Shown: positions 27,044 through 35,766 of the stretch, piece by piece | How positions within the stretch are numbered: position 1 is the stretch's first letter | Layout of the letters: the number at the start of each line of letters is the position of its first letter | Assembly (NCBI RefSeq): GCF_001644645.1 | Contig: NZ_CP011390.1 | Location: 3,902,001 to 3,966,000, forward strand | Length of the DNA: 64,000 nucleotides | Source: Flavisolibacter tropicus | Lineage (GTDB): Bacteria > Bacteroidota > Bacteroidia > Chitinophagales > Chitinophagaceae | Reading direction: 5' to 3' | Notes under the pieces: generated by a model | Databases searched by the model: none | Told to the model about the DNA's origin: nothing | What the model saw: the letters and a program-made list of their open reading frames with translations, nothing else | Program-made: the position numbers and the translations under genes

Positions 27044-27898
27044 ATGAGATTTGCCTTTTTGAAGACTAACCTATGCTTATTACTCCTGCTCTTTTTTTCT
27101 ATAGCCGCTACAGCGCAAACCTATACCGATGTGGTACACCTGAAAAACGGTACTATAGTTAGGGGTATCATTATTGAGCAGGTGCCAGGCAAAACGATAA
27201 AAGTTCAAACCGCAGATGCGCTGAAAGTAGAGATCAATTACAGCGATATTGAAAAGATAAGTAAAGAAACATCTATTAGTTCCAAAGAAACCACTATTAC
27301 ACCCGGTACTGCTTATAATCCATCTACTACACCTGGCTCTCCTAAAGCCAGCTTTAAAAAATACTTTTTCACAGCTGGTGCAGGCTTCTTTTCGGGCGAT
27401 GGTATTGGTTACACTGGCCGTATATCTGTAGGATTGCAATTGGATAAACACTTTGACATGCAAGCTTTCTTCCAACTTTCTGAGGCAGATAGAGGTTTAA
27501 CCAGGGGTGCCAAACAGGAAAAGTATAACCGACTGTCCATGCAGAATTTTGGTATCAAGGGGAGCTTTGCTCTTGCTACTACATCTTCTGTGCGCCCTTA
27601 TTTTAGCATTGGTACTGGCTACTGCCGCACTCCTTTTACCACTTCCGGTAGAGCATTCGATGAGGAATTTGGAATGAGCATAGGAGGCTATGGTTATTAC
27701 AGGAGCTTTTTCATCAATCCCGCCTTTGGCCTAAGCATTCCCGTTGGAAAGAACAATAGCTTCTTTACAGAACTTAATTACAATTACCACGCCTGGAAAG
27801 AGATACACAATTTTATAGGCAATCCGCTGCCAGCTAATTATCCCCAACCGTATTCAAGTGCTCAATTTGCTAGCCTATTGGTAGGCGTTAAATTCTAA
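27044..27898 (+). CDS. Outer-membrane beta-barrel protein with SH3-like N-terminal module
   Basis: This 284-aa protein has a signal peptide (ending SIAATAQT). Residues about 27-75 are a small beta-module common in Bacteroidota (DVVHLKNGTIVRGIIIEQVP, then KVQTADALKVEINYSDIEKI). A low-complexity Thr/Ser linker leads to a barrel domain with alternating strands and a final strand ending LLVGVKF. It is followed after 3 bases by an ECF sigma gene, so it shares an operon with a surface-signalling regulator. Its ligand is unknown. Confidence 0.8.
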   Translation: MRFAFLKTNLCLLLLLFFSIAATAQTYTDVVHLKNGTIVRGIIIEQVPGKTIKVQTADALKVEINYSDIEKISKETSISSKETTITPGTAYNPSTTPGSPKASFKKYFFTAGAGFFSGDGIGYTGRISVGLQLDKHFDMQAFFQLSEADRGLTRGAKQEKYNRLSMQNFGIKGSFALATTSSVRPYFSIGTGYCRTPFTTSGRAFDEEFGMSIGGYGYYRSFFINPAFGLSIPVGKNNSFFTELNYNYHAWKEIHNFIGNPLPANYPQPYSSAQFASLLVGVKF

Positions 27899-27901
27899 GT
27901 C

Positions 27902-28486
27902 ATGTGTGAAGAAGCACTGATCAAAGGTTGTATTCAACAAGACAAGCGCTGCCAGGAAAGCTTGTATAAGCAGTACTACGCTGATATGCTGCGGGTGTGC
28001 CTGCGTTATGCAAAAAGCCAGGAAGAAGCCTTGGATATCTTAAACCGGGGCTTTTTAAAAGTCTTTACGCATATAGCTACTTATAAACAATCAGGAGCCT
28101 TGGGCGCTTGGATACGCCGCATAATGGTGAATACGTCGATTGACTATTACCGTGGAAAGAGTGCTTTGGAAAATGTAGTGCCGCTAAACAAAGATGCAGC
28201 AGACGACCTGCAACAAGCCTTTATTCAGCCAGAGATCTACGCCCGTTTTTCATCCAATGATATCCTATTGCTCTTACAATCATTACCTACCAACTACCGC
28301 TTGGTGTTTTCCCTATATGCGGTAGAAGGCTACAGCTATGGAGAGATTGCCAACTTAATGAACCTTAAAGAAACCACCTGCCGTTGGTACCTGATGGAAG
28401 CCCGAAAACTACTACAACAAAGAATGAAACAGTTGCTTTTGCTCACCCCTCAAACAAACAGCTATGACCAGGCCGCCGCTTCATAA
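27902..28486 (+). CDS. ECF-type RNA polymerase sigma factor
   Basis: This 194-aa protein has region 2 (YADMLRVCLRYAKSQEEALD, then ILNRGFLKVFTHI, with GAWIRRIMVNTSIDYYR) and region 4 (SLPTNYRLVFSLYAVEGYSY, then GEIANLMNLKETTCRWYLME). It resembles the sigma factors paired with membrane anti-sigma-like proteins in Bacteroidota. The next gene begins one base after its stop and encodes a single-pass membrane protein, a probable regulator of its activity. Its targets are not visible here. Confidence 0.93.
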   Translation: MCEEALIKGCIQQDKRCQESLYKQYYADMLRVCLRYAKSQEEALDILNRGFLKVFTHIATYKQSGALGAWIRRIMVNTSIDYYRGKSALENVVPLNKDAADDLQQAFIQPEIYARFSSNDILLLLQSLPTNYRLVFSLYAVEGYSYGEIANLMNLKETTCRWYLMEARKLLQQRMKQLLLLTPQTNSYDQAAAS

Positions 28487-28487
28487 T

Positions 28488-28997
28488 ATGGATTCATTGT
28501 TTCAGCAAAAGCTGGAAGAGCTGCCTGTTGATGTGTCGCAACAGCAAGCACAATGGACGGCGTTAAGCCAGGCTATGCACAGGCCATCCGGTTTGCGCGC
28601 CCAACTACGCAAGCCTTGGGTGAAGGGGCTATACATGACGGTAGTTGCCTTGGTGCCCTTTGGTATATTTTATTTGTCTAAACCATCACAACTCATAGAA
28701 AGTAAAGCCGATGCCTATACGCCTGGCAGCGTGACGAAAAGCTTAATGTTTTTAAATAAAGAAGAGTGGTCTACCCAAACTAACGATGTTCATAGTAACA
28801 GGCAAAGCTTGTTGCAGGCAGAAACAAAAGAAGCCAACCGTGCTGTACTACCAACCGCTATTTCAACTGAAAAGGAAAAACAGTTGGTAACAAACGAGCC
28901 GTCGGCTAAGCAAAAAGACAGTATGCGTACAGCGCCTTCCAAACAGGAAAAACCTGCCACCAAAAAAACGGACAGTACCTACATCTATTGGCAATAA
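28488..28997 (+). CDS. Single-pass membrane protein, possible anti-sigma partner
   Basis: This 169-aa protein is read from ATG 28488, directly after the sigma stop. The same frame is open a little further up but would overlap the sigma gene. It has a cytoplasmic N-terminus (MDSLFQQKLEELPVDVSQQQ, then WTALSQAM), one membrane segment (GLYMTVVALVPFGIFYL) and a polar, Lys/Thr/Ser-rich periplasmic tail of about 110 residues. The N-terminal pattern of a small helical segment before one membrane span is common for proteins encoded behind ECF sigma genes in this phylum. No zinc-binding HxxxCxxC motif is seen. Anti-sigma function is inferred from position. Confidence 0.7.
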   Translation: MDSLFQQKLEELPVDVSQQQAQWTALSQAMHRPSGLRAQLRKPWVKGLYMTVVALVPFGIFYLSKPSQLIESKADAYTPGSVTKSLMFLNKEEWSTQTNDVHSNRQSLLQAETKEANRAVLPTAISTEKEKQLVTNEPSAKQKDSMRTAPSKQEKPATKKTDSTYIYWQ

Positions 28998-29003
28998 GGC
29001 TGC

Positions 29004-31007
29004 TTAGTATTGGAGCAGCTTTTGAATGGTTTCTTCCAGTCGCGACTTGGCTAAGAAGTTTTGCTCCAACTCTAAGTTGAAAGGCACTGCCGTATCTAGC
29101 GAGGCGCACCGCATGATCGGCGCGTCCAGGTAGGTAAAGCAATGCTCGGCAATCCAGGCACTGATCTCGCCACCTAGGCCACCTACTAAGGTATCTTCAT
29201 GCAGCAGCAATACTTTACCGGTGCGTTGTACGGCTGCTTTAATAGCATCGTAGTCGAGCGGCAACAGGCTTCGCAGGTCTAAGATGTCGATAGAAATTTC
29301 AGGATGTGAGGCTGCATAATCTTCTGCCCAGTGCACACCACTACCATAAGTAATGATGCTGATATCATCGCCACTGCGTACATGGCGCGCCTTACCAATC
29401 TCCACTTCATAATAGGCTTCTGGCACTGGACCACTGATGCTTCTATACAGCGCTTTGTGTTCAAAGAATAATACAGGGTTAGGATCGTTGATTGCTGCAA
29501 TGAGAAGCCCCTTGGCATCTGCAGGGGTAGAAGGGTACACTACTTTCAAGCCGGGCACATGTGTAAACCAGGCTTCATTGCTTTGGCTATGAAACGGGCC
29601 GGCACCCACACCACCGCCGGTAGGCATGCGCACCACCACATCGGCATTCTGTCCCCAGCGGTAGTGGATCTTGGCCAGATTGTTTACAATCTGGTTAAAA
29701 CCCACGGTTACAAAATCGGCAAACTGCATTTCCATCATGCTCTTAAAGCCTTCCAGGCTTAAGCCCAGGGCCGCACCCACAATAGCACTTTCGCAAAGCG
29801 GTGTATTGCGCACACGCTTTTTTCCAAACTCCTCTACAAAACCCTCTGTTATTTTAAACGCACCACCATACTCTGCAATGTCTTGTCCCATCAGGATCAA
29901 ATTGGAATGTTGCTTCATGCTTTGATGAAGACCTTCTTTTATAGCATCTATAAGGCGAAGTTCTCTGGAAGCTTCACGCTGTACGCTATACGCTTCACGC
30001 CCTTCTTGCAGCGTGTAGCGTGCAGCGTATGGCGCGTACATGTCGGTTAATTCATCCTCCGTCTTCACCACCATTGGCTTGCTGTCAAAGCCAATGCGCA
30101 ATTCTTCTTCTATCTGCTGACGCATAGACTCGCGCACCTGGCGTATAGTCTCTTCCGCTAGTACGCCCTGTTCCATCAGCCAATGTTCATAGTTGGCAAT
30201 TGGATCTTTAGCCGCCCATTCTTCAAATAATTCTTTAGGAACATACTTGGTACCACTGGCCTCTTCATGGCCACGCATGCGAAAGGTCATGCACTCTATC
30301 AAGTAAGGCTTTTGTTCGCGAATGCAATATTCACGTACGCCTTTGATCGTATCATAAACCTGCAGTATGTTGTTACCATCAATGACTATGCTCTCCATAC
30401 CGTAGCCCTTGGCCCGTTCGGCCAGCTGGCTGCAACGGTACTGCTCGTTTACAGGTGTGCTTAGGCCATAACCGTTGTTTTCAATAATAAAGATCACCGG
30501 CAGGTCCCACACGGCAGCGGTGTTCAGCGCTTCATGAAAATCGCCCTCGCTGGTACCGCCATCACCGGTAAAGGTCAGCGACACTTTGTTTTCTTCACGC
30601 AACTTATAAGCTAATGCTACACCATCGGCAATAGCCAGCTGAGGACCTAAATGCGAGATCATACCACAGATATGGTGCTCGGGGCTGCCAAAGTGAAAGC
30701 TGCGTTCGCGGCCCTTGCTGTAGCCATCTTGTGCACCTTGCCATTGTTTGAATAGTTTGCTCAAAGGCATATTACGCGAGGTAAACACGCCCAGGTTGCG
30801 GTGCAGCGGCATGATCCATTCATCGGGCTGCAGGGCCAGGGTGGCACCTACCGAAATGGCTTCCTGCCCAATACCACTAAACCATTTGGAGATGCGGCCC
30901 TGGCGCAGGAGCACCAGCATTTTTTCTTCAATCAATCGAGGCCACAACAGCTGTTGATAAAGATGTACCAGTTGGTCGTTCGTAAGATCGTTGCGCTGAA
31001 AATACAT
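29004..31007 (-). CDS. Fused E1 alpha/beta subunit of a 2-oxoacid dehydrogenase
   Basis: This 667-aa protein is read from ATG 31007; the frame can be opened at TTG 31025 but the ATG is preferred. E1 decarboxylates pyruvate or branched-chain 2-oxoacids with thiamine diphosphate and passes the acyl group to E2. The alpha half (about 1-320) has the ThDP motif TGDGGTSEGDFHEALNTAAV to ENNGYG. The beta half (about 350-667) has GQDIAEYGGAFKITEGF and CESAIVGAALG. Residues about 326-347, between the halves, are encoded by a copy of the intergenic word repeat (29968-30030). Bases 29968-30000 match the reverse complement of 41204-41236 at 31 of 33. No E2 or E3 gene is nearby. Confidence 0.92.
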   Translation of the reverse strand: MYFQRNDLTNDQLVHLYQQLLWPRLIEEKMLVLLRQGRISKWFSGIGQEAISVGATLALQPDEWIMPLHRNLGVFTSRNMPLSKLFKQWQGAQDGYSKGRERSFHFGSPEHHICGMISHLGPQLAIADGVALAYKLREENKVSLTFTGDGGTSEGDFHEALNTAAVWDLPVIFIIENNGYGLSTPVNEQYRCSQLAERAKGYGMESIVIDGNNILQVYDTIKGVREYCIREQKPYLIECMTFRMRGHEEASGTKYVPKELFEEWAAKDPIANYEHWLMEQGVLAEETIRQVRESMRQQIEEELRIGFDSKPMVVKTEDELTDMYAPYAARYTLQEGREAYSVQREASRELRLIDAIKEGLHQSMKQHSNLILMGQDIAEYGGAFKITEGFVEEFGKKRVRNTPLCESAIVGAALGLSLEGFKSMMEMQFADFVTVGFNQIVNNLAKIHYRWGQNADVVVRMPTGGGVGAGPFHSQSNEAWFTHVPGLKVVYPSTPADAKGLLIAAINDPNPVLFFEHKALYRSISGPVPEAYYEVEIGKARHVRSGDDISIITYGSGVHWAEDYAASHPEISIDILDLRSLLPLDYDAIKAAVQRTGKVLLLHEDTLVGGLGGEISAWIAEHCFTYLDAPIMRCASLDTAVPFNLELEQNFLAKSRLEETIQKLLQY

Positions 31008-31025
31008 AGTGCCGGTTTGAGTCAA

Positions 31026-31519
31026 ACGTTAACTACAAACTTAGAGATAAAGGGGCAATGGCTGATGGCTGATTTTGGGATTTCTGATTTTAGTAATGCT
31101 AATTGCTTTGGCTGAACCTGTTTAGGGTTAATCGTTGCATTAAAGAAAACCAGCGTAAAGGCCAGTTTGATGGCAGTTGACGGTTGGTAGTTGACAGATG
31201 AAAGTAGCGTACTGTCAGCTGCCATCTGTCCTCTGTCAACTGTCATCCGTCAACTATCCCCTTAATACGCCCTACGTTATTGAAAACGGTATTATACGCA
31301 GGTATGCTATTGTTCTGGTTTTGGTTTGGTATTGTTCGGGCTTTATTCGGGCCGGCTTCGGAAAGTTCCGAACAATGCTAAAAGAAATCTCGAAGAAAGG
31401 TGAAACAAAGTGGTAGAGAAAAGGCATTAGAAAGTGTAGTAATGGTAATAGAGAAATGCCTGTCTCAAATTTACGAAATAGTCGTTTTGCCAGGACAAAA
31501 TTGCTTTGCTTTTTCCCGC
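31026..31519. repeat. Gene-free spacer with TGACAG-type hairpin repeat
   Basis: Bases 31165-31260 are built of CAGTTGACGG, GGTAGTTGACAGATG, CTGTCAGCTGCCATCTGTCC and CTGTCAACTGTCATCCGTC. The two halves are imperfectly self-complementary. The rest (31260-31519) holds short unconvincing frames and an inverted GGAACTTTC-type tract near 31360. No gene is supported. Confidence 0.65.
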
Positions 31520-32359
31520 TTAATGCGAGAAAGAAATCTCATAGATATGTGGCCACATTTTGCCGGTAACATAAACACTATCATTGGCAGGATTGAAGGC
31601 AATGCCATTCATTTCCAGGGAGCCCGGGTACTTTAGTTTAGCATCCTGAGCCAGGGAGGTGAGATCTAAACGGCCTACAACGGCTCCTGTGGCTGTATCA
31701 ATCTTTACAATAGAATTGGTTGTAAATATATTGGCATAAATAAAGCCATTAATGTATTCCAAATCATTGAGCAGTTTTACGGGTCCATTGTTGTCGGAAA
31801 CCAGTAGCGTTTTTTGTACCTGAAAAGAAGAAGGATCTAAATAGGTTAGAATAGGTGTGCCATCGCTCATGATCAACACCCGACCATTGTTGGTAAGTCC
31901 CCAGCCTTCACGAGAGGGAAAACTGAATTCGCCAATAGGTTTAAAGCTTTTAGCATCGTAGATAAAACCCACTTTAGTAAGATAGGTAAGCTGGTATACT
32001 TTGTTGTTTAAAAAGGTAATGCCTTCTCCAAAATACTTCTTACGATCCAGCTCAACTTTGGGGGAAATGTGTCCGGTGGTTAGATCAACCGTTCCAAAAA
32101 GCGAGCGGGTTTGGGGAAAGCTGGTGTCTGCGCTGGTGCTTTCATATAGTACACCATTGTGCACTAACAAGCCTTCTGTATAGGCACTGGTATCGTGTGG
32201 GTGAATAGTATGTAAGGTATAGTTGATCAGCGGAACAGCATTTGTTTCTTCCATGGACGATTCTGTCGTTTTAGTTGAAGGATTTTCGTTAGAGGTGCAA
32301 CTTATTAGCAACAGTGTAATACAGGTAAGGAATATAATTTTCTTGGTAGCGATCATCAT
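31520..32359 (-). CDS. Glutaminyl-peptide cyclotransferase, lipoprotein form
   Basis: This 279-aa protein has a lipoprotein signal (LLLISCTS) and a five-bladed beta-propeller of the plant/bacterial glutaminyl cyclase family. Diagnostic phrases are HDTSAYTEGLLVHNGVLYES, FGEGITFLNNKVYQLTY, EGWGLTNNGRVLIMSDG, LNDLEYINGFIYANIF and LEMNGIAFNPANDSVYVTGK. The enzyme forms N-terminal pyroglutamate on exported proteins with N-terminal Gln. Bacteroidota carry it on the periplasmic side and use it on signal-peptide-cleaved proteins beginning with Gln; many secreted proteins in this window are predicted to begin with Q after cleavage. Monocistronic. Confidence 0.9.
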   Translation of the reverse strand: MMIATKKIIFLTCITLLLISCTSNENPSTKTTESSMEETNAVPLINYTLHTIHPHDTSAYTEGLLVHNGVLYESTSADTSFPQTRSLFGTVDLTTGHISPKVELDRKKYFGEGITFLNNKVYQLTYLTKVGFIYDAKSFKPIGEFSFPSREGWGLTNNGRVLIMSDGTPILTYLDPSSFQVQKTLLVSDNNGPVKLLNDLEYINGFIYANIFTTNSIVKIDTATGAVVGRLDLTSLAQDAKLKYPGSLEMNGIAFNPANDSVYVTGKMWPHIYEISFSH

Positions 32360-32462
32360 ATGGTTTTCGTAATTATTAAATGTAATAAATACATCAGATG
32401 GACCATAAAGTTTGTTTGCTGCTTATACCTCCTCAAATGCTTTTGGATAGTGAACTGTTTAT

Positions 32463-33628
32463 TTAATTAGGTTTTCCAAATAGTTCATTTAGATCTTGAT
32501 AAAGTTCCCAGTATGGTCTTTCTCCATAAGCTCTTTCTCCGCCATTATACCGGGCAATGACTTTCCCCTCCCGGTTAATTAAATACAGGATGGGAACAAA
32601 ATCGGCAGAATATAGGTTCTTAATAGTGTCGTTATCTAGAATGTGTTGCCATCTTTGCATGCTGTCTTCGGCAATCGCCTTTTTCCAATTTTCTTCTTTG
32701 TCGTTAATTGCGATACTGATGATTTCAAAACCATTGTCGTGGAACTTCTCATAAATAGCTTTTAAATTGGGAGTGAGTCGACGGCAGGGAAAGCACCATG
32801 AACCCCAAAAGTCGAGCAGTACAAAGCTTTTGTTTTGAAACTGTTTTAAGTCAATTATATTTCCATTAATTGTTTTGGCACTAAATTCTGGAGCCAAATG
32901 GTCAAGAGGTACTTTTTTACCTTATTCATGTGCCACAGTATTTTCTTTCCATAACTACTCATTTTAACTGCTGCAGGCATTTGGTTATACAGATCATCAA
33001 CAGGATAAAGTGAAAACTGCTCAACGTCCATGTTCCATTTAATAAGATAAGCTGTAACAAAGGAGCCAGGATTTTGAACAATGAATAAAGAATCTGCTTT
33101 TGCTTTCTCTTTATATAACAATAGCGCTCTTTTTTCCAGGCTTTCTTTTTCCGCAGCAGCTGTATTTGTTCCATTTAGCTTTTTCTGTACCTCAAATAAT
33201 TCCTCAAGCACCTTTCTTTTAGTCAAAGAAAGTCTTTCGTAATCCATCTGAGAGAGGGTTCCGTTCATTTGCAAAGTATTAAAGCTGTTCTTTATAGCCT
33301 TGATGTTCAGGTTGCCTTCTTCCAAGAAGATCTCTGCACGATCAGGACCAAAAGGCATCTCTCTATCAAGAGAGATTTCAGCCATTGTAGGTTCATTAAC
33401 TTTCCCATTGAAGTGAAAGCTACCATTCCGAAGAACGCAACTATCCCAGACTGTCCCAAAATCTTCTGTTGTATATCGCAGGTAAATATTTCCTTTCCTT
33501 AAACCCGTTACCTTTCCAGTCAAGTAAAACTGTTTATAATTACTGCTGTCATTTGAAAGAGCAGTTAGAGGAAACAGGGCGGCAGTAAGTGAAAGCGTAA
33601 AAAGAAATAGAAGTAAAGGTTTCTTCAT
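32463..33628 (-). pseudogene. TlpA-type thioredoxin with DUF4369-like N-terminal domain, frame break at A AAA AAG
   Basis: The upstream frame (33628 to about 32913) encodes a signal peptide, a DUF4369-like beta-domain (LTGKVTGLRKGNIYLRYTT, RNGSFHFNGKVNEPTMAEI) and a helical region. The downstream frame encodes the thioredoxin domain with redox pair WCFPC in LLDFWGSWCFPCRRL. In similar Bacteroidota TlpA proteins these are one chain. They join by a -1 step at GTA AAA AAG (A6G, minus strand, near 32908-32914): -1 reading gives KVKKVPLDHLAPEF, the normal linker. The heptamer A AAA AAG is in phase, exactly as in the GHL10 gene. Alternatives are a lost A in an A7 tract, a sequence error, or slippage-based expression. 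Confidence 0.85.
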
Positions 33629-33705
33629 ATGCAGAAGTTTGGCGCAACCAAAATAATAGTCAAAAAGTAAAGGAAGGCTTAAAGTGAGATCAATGGGAAT
33701 GTTTA

Positions 33706-33765
33706 TAGCTCAAGCCGTGTCCTGCTAACGCAAAAAAGATTGAAGTAGAGACATGGCTGAGACCA
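33706..33765 (+). repeat. Hairpin repeat, GCCGTGTC type, copy 1
   Basis: GCCGTGTC pairs with GACATGGC (one wobble) around a 30-base arm containing CTGCTAACGCAAAAAAGATT. The same layout, GCCGTGTCATGCTGGCGCA and TGTAGAGACACAGCAG, recurs at 33931-33990. Confidence 0.6.
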
Positions 33766-33876
33766 AAATTCAACATATGGGTCAATGCACATGGCTTTCA
33801 TGATCTAAAGCTGGCCTTCCAGGAAAAACTCAGTAAGGCGTTTAAGGAGTCGGAGATAAAGTTGCCGGGGATGTAG
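33766..33876 (+). pseudogene. Possible gene remnant between hairpin repeats
   Basis: The frame from 33769 reads FNIWVNAHGFHDLKLAFQEK, then LSKAFKESEIKLPGM and a stop at 33874. It looks like a C-terminal fragment of a real protein; the helix plus a terminal IKLPG vaguely resembles the end of MscS-type channels. There is no start and nothing upstream. It may be a decayed 3' end stranded between repeats. Weakly supported. Confidence 0.3.
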
Positions 33877-33921
33877 ATAGGAGTGGTTTTTGAATTTAGG
33901 TAAACAGAAAGATATAGGACG

Positions 33922-34000
33922 TTTCTTATAACAAACGCCGTGTCATGCTGGCGCACAATGGCTAGATGTAGAGACACAGCAGGGACCGAGATACTATCTT
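33922..34000 (+). repeat. Hairpin repeat, GCCGTGTC type, copy 2
   Basis: It begins TTATAACAAACGCCGTGTC and contains the complementary GAGACAC. It aligns with 33706-33765 over most of its length. The opening TATAACAAACGCC recalls Vibrio-type attC ends, but a complete attC architecture is not evident. Confidence 0.55.
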
Positions 34001-34007
34001 AGTCGAA

Positions 34008-34535
34008 TTAGTCAATCATGTAAGTAAATCTATGACTTTTAAAGACCGCTTTTAACTTGTTATACTTTGCATAACTCATCGTATGCTCAAAAGGAAAATC
34101 GTGCACATCAAAACCCTTACAGTCAAAACAAAGGTCGATATAGGAAATCTTATTGTCTTTATAGGCTAATATCGTGTGGTGAGGGTCAAAACAGGCAGTA
34201 TAAATAATATCATCGGTGACCTTCTCGTCTAGAATTTGACCCAAGCCTACTGCCTCAATATCTTTTAAGCGAACCCGCTCTTGGATAATACTTGTATTCA
34301 GCCGTCCGCTATCTAAAAGGTTGGCACCTGAAGGGAGCTTTCCTGTTTTTGAATCTGGCGGGCTATCGTCATAAGTTTGATGACTAATAAGGACTATTGA
34401 ATCCGCAGAAGTAATAAAATTATGTGCAATACTTTTCTGGGAATTATGAACAAGAGGTAGTGCTGTTTTTTCTGCTGGGCTATGAGGGTTGCTGCAAGAA
34501 AATAGTAAAAGACTTATAGTAAATACTTTGTGCAT
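34008..34535 (-). CDS. Small lipoprotein of unknown function
   Basis: This 175-aa protein starts MHKVFTISLLLFSCSNPHSP, with a lipobox whose Cys is near residue 14. The mature part is polar and includes a short Cys pair (LCFDCKGFDVHDFPFEHTM). I do not recognise a family. It lies alone on the minus strand between hairpin repeats and the 380-base noncoding repeat block, in a stretch of similarly isolated small genes that look accessory. Confidence 0.6.
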   Translation of the reverse strand: MHKVFTISLLLFSCSNPHSPAEKTALPLVHNSQKSIAHNFITSADSIVLISHQTYDDSPPDSKTGKLPSGANLLDSGRLNTSIIQERVRLKDIEAVGLGQILDEKVTDDIIYTACFDPHHTILAYKDNKISYIDLCFDCKGFDVHDFPFEHTMSYAKYNKLKAVFKSHRFTYMID

Positions 34536-34544
34536 AAGTTTCGG

Positions 34545-34925
34545 TGATACTCAAATATAAGTATGTTTTTGTGGACTTGCCGGATATATGACTTAGTTAC
34601 TATTGCTTCATAACAAGCACTTTACACTTGCGTTTCTTTATTGTCGGAAACACGAAAAGCGCAGTGTGTAAAATGAAAAAATTTCTATGTTAATAGCTTT
34701 GATTGTGATGCGGTTATAAGATGCTGAAACGAGTTCAGCATGACAGTAAAAGTCATTATTGATAACAAACAGGCTTTGGTGTGAGTCTCTGAGATCCTTC
34801 ACTGCGCACAGCATGACAAAGGCAAGAGGCGTTCTGAATGGTGTCAAGTAGTTAGCGTAAGTGTTTATTTCGTTTGTATAGTGCTATTGAGTGTTCAAGT
34901 TGTATCATGCGCCATTGATAAAGTC
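34545..34925. repeat. Copy A of a ~380-bp noncoding direct repeat
   Basis: It aligns collinearly with 36275-36662. Shared runs include TTCTATGTTAATAGCTTTGA, AGATGCTGAAACGAGTT, GACAAAGGCAAGAGGCGTT, GCGTAAGTGTTTATTTCGTT and TGTTCAAGTTGTATCATGCG. Its left part has a stem of ACACTTGCG with CGCAGTGT, and a perfect small hairpin ATGCTGAA/TTCAGCAT lies near 34722. Open frames inside are not credible genes. Confidence 0.85.
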
Positions 34926-34930
34926 TACCC

Positions 34931-35108
34931 CCAAACTGGCGCCAGTATGCGGGGTTGGGTAAGTAGCGTGGGGTACTGGTGCCGCACTGTAGGTAACGTT
35001 TTGGCTTAGTTGTTTTGGGCACTGTTTTGAAAAAGCTACGACCTGCCCTATTCCCCGGCGCCAGTACCCCGCGCGGCCAAGGCCAGGCGGCATACTGGCG
35101 CCAGAATA
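34931..35108. repeat. Large imperfect inverted repeat built on CTGGCGCCAGTA units
   Basis: CTGGCGCCAGTATGC (34936-34950) is the exact reverse complement of 35090-35104. Inside, GGGGTACTGGTGCCG (34970-34984) is the reverse complement, with one mismatch, of 35056-35070. The arms are about 60 bases and could form a long cruciform or hairpin around 35015. It directly adjoins copy A of the 380-base repeat. The rest of the gap up to 35260 shows no gene. Confidence 0.75.
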
Positions 35109-35260
35109 GGTTTCTTAGTTGGCGGTAATATGGAAAGCCCCTGGCTATTTGTAGAGAACGATGAAATTATAGTTCACGCTGTCCTGAGTTTGTAACTCAG
35201 GACAGCGGTCGTTTCTTGATTAAGGAACACTACAGATAGCGGAGGGGAGTAAGGGCTCTG

Positions 35261-35587
35261 TTATTCATTAAAGTCTAGGACTTTCCATTGAAAGCCAATT
35301 CCTGCGCTTGTTATTACCTTCTTCGCCTTTTCTAAAAAGGAGGTTGCCTCGTCAGCCGGTTCGTATTTCAAAGCAGCTTCTATGATTATTTCTTTTCCAG
35401 CTGCAGCGGGATAGTCATTTATAATTTGCCCACTTTCAATGAACTGCAAGTAAGCATTGATCTTGTCTTGAAGCAATTGAAGATGCCAAGCTTCGCTCCA
35501 AGGGTGATGGTCTGAAATGTTTAAAACAACATTCCCTTCGGGTGATGTACTAATAACATCAATAACGCCAGTTTGATTTATACTCAT
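35261..35587 (-). CDS. DUF6572-like small protein
   Basis: This 108-aa cytoplasmic protein reads MSINQTGVIDVISTSPEGNV, then LNISDHHPWSEAWHLQLLQD, KINAYLQFIESGQII and a C-terminal AGIGFQWKVLDFNE. I associate this pattern with DUF6572, small proteins of unknown role often found as isolated accessory genes in Bacteroidota and elsewhere. It lies between the large inverted repeat and a small gene flanked by inverted GGCAGCCC ends. No partner gene is evident. Confidence 0.65.
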   Translation of the reverse strand: MSINQTGVIDVISTSPEGNVVLNISDHHPWSEAWHLQLLQDKINAYLQFIESGQIINDYPAAAGKEIIIEAALKYEPADEATSFLEKAKKVITSAGIGFQWKVLDFNE

Positions 35588-35766
35588 TGAAAGAGAAAAA
35601 GGTTTTTTGAACTGCGCACAACGGATAAAGACTTGTCAATGTGTCGACATTGGTAATGCAGGCAGTCTTAGTAAGTTATTCAAAAGCCCAATAAAGAACA
35701 AATGTCGGGTGAGGATTCTTCAGCTTATGGGCAAGCGCCTGTTATAGGCAGCCCTTCAGTCTTTCG

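Noticed and set aside
31198..31636. Open frames at 31198-31416 and 31400-31636
   Set aside because: The first starts in a TGACAG-type repeat; the second runs antisense into the glutaminyl cyclotransferase gene. No domain pattern.
34638..35093. Minus-strand open frames at 34638-34847 and 34905-35093
   Set aside because: They lie inside the 380-base repeat and the large inverted repeat, and are not kept in copy B of the repeat.
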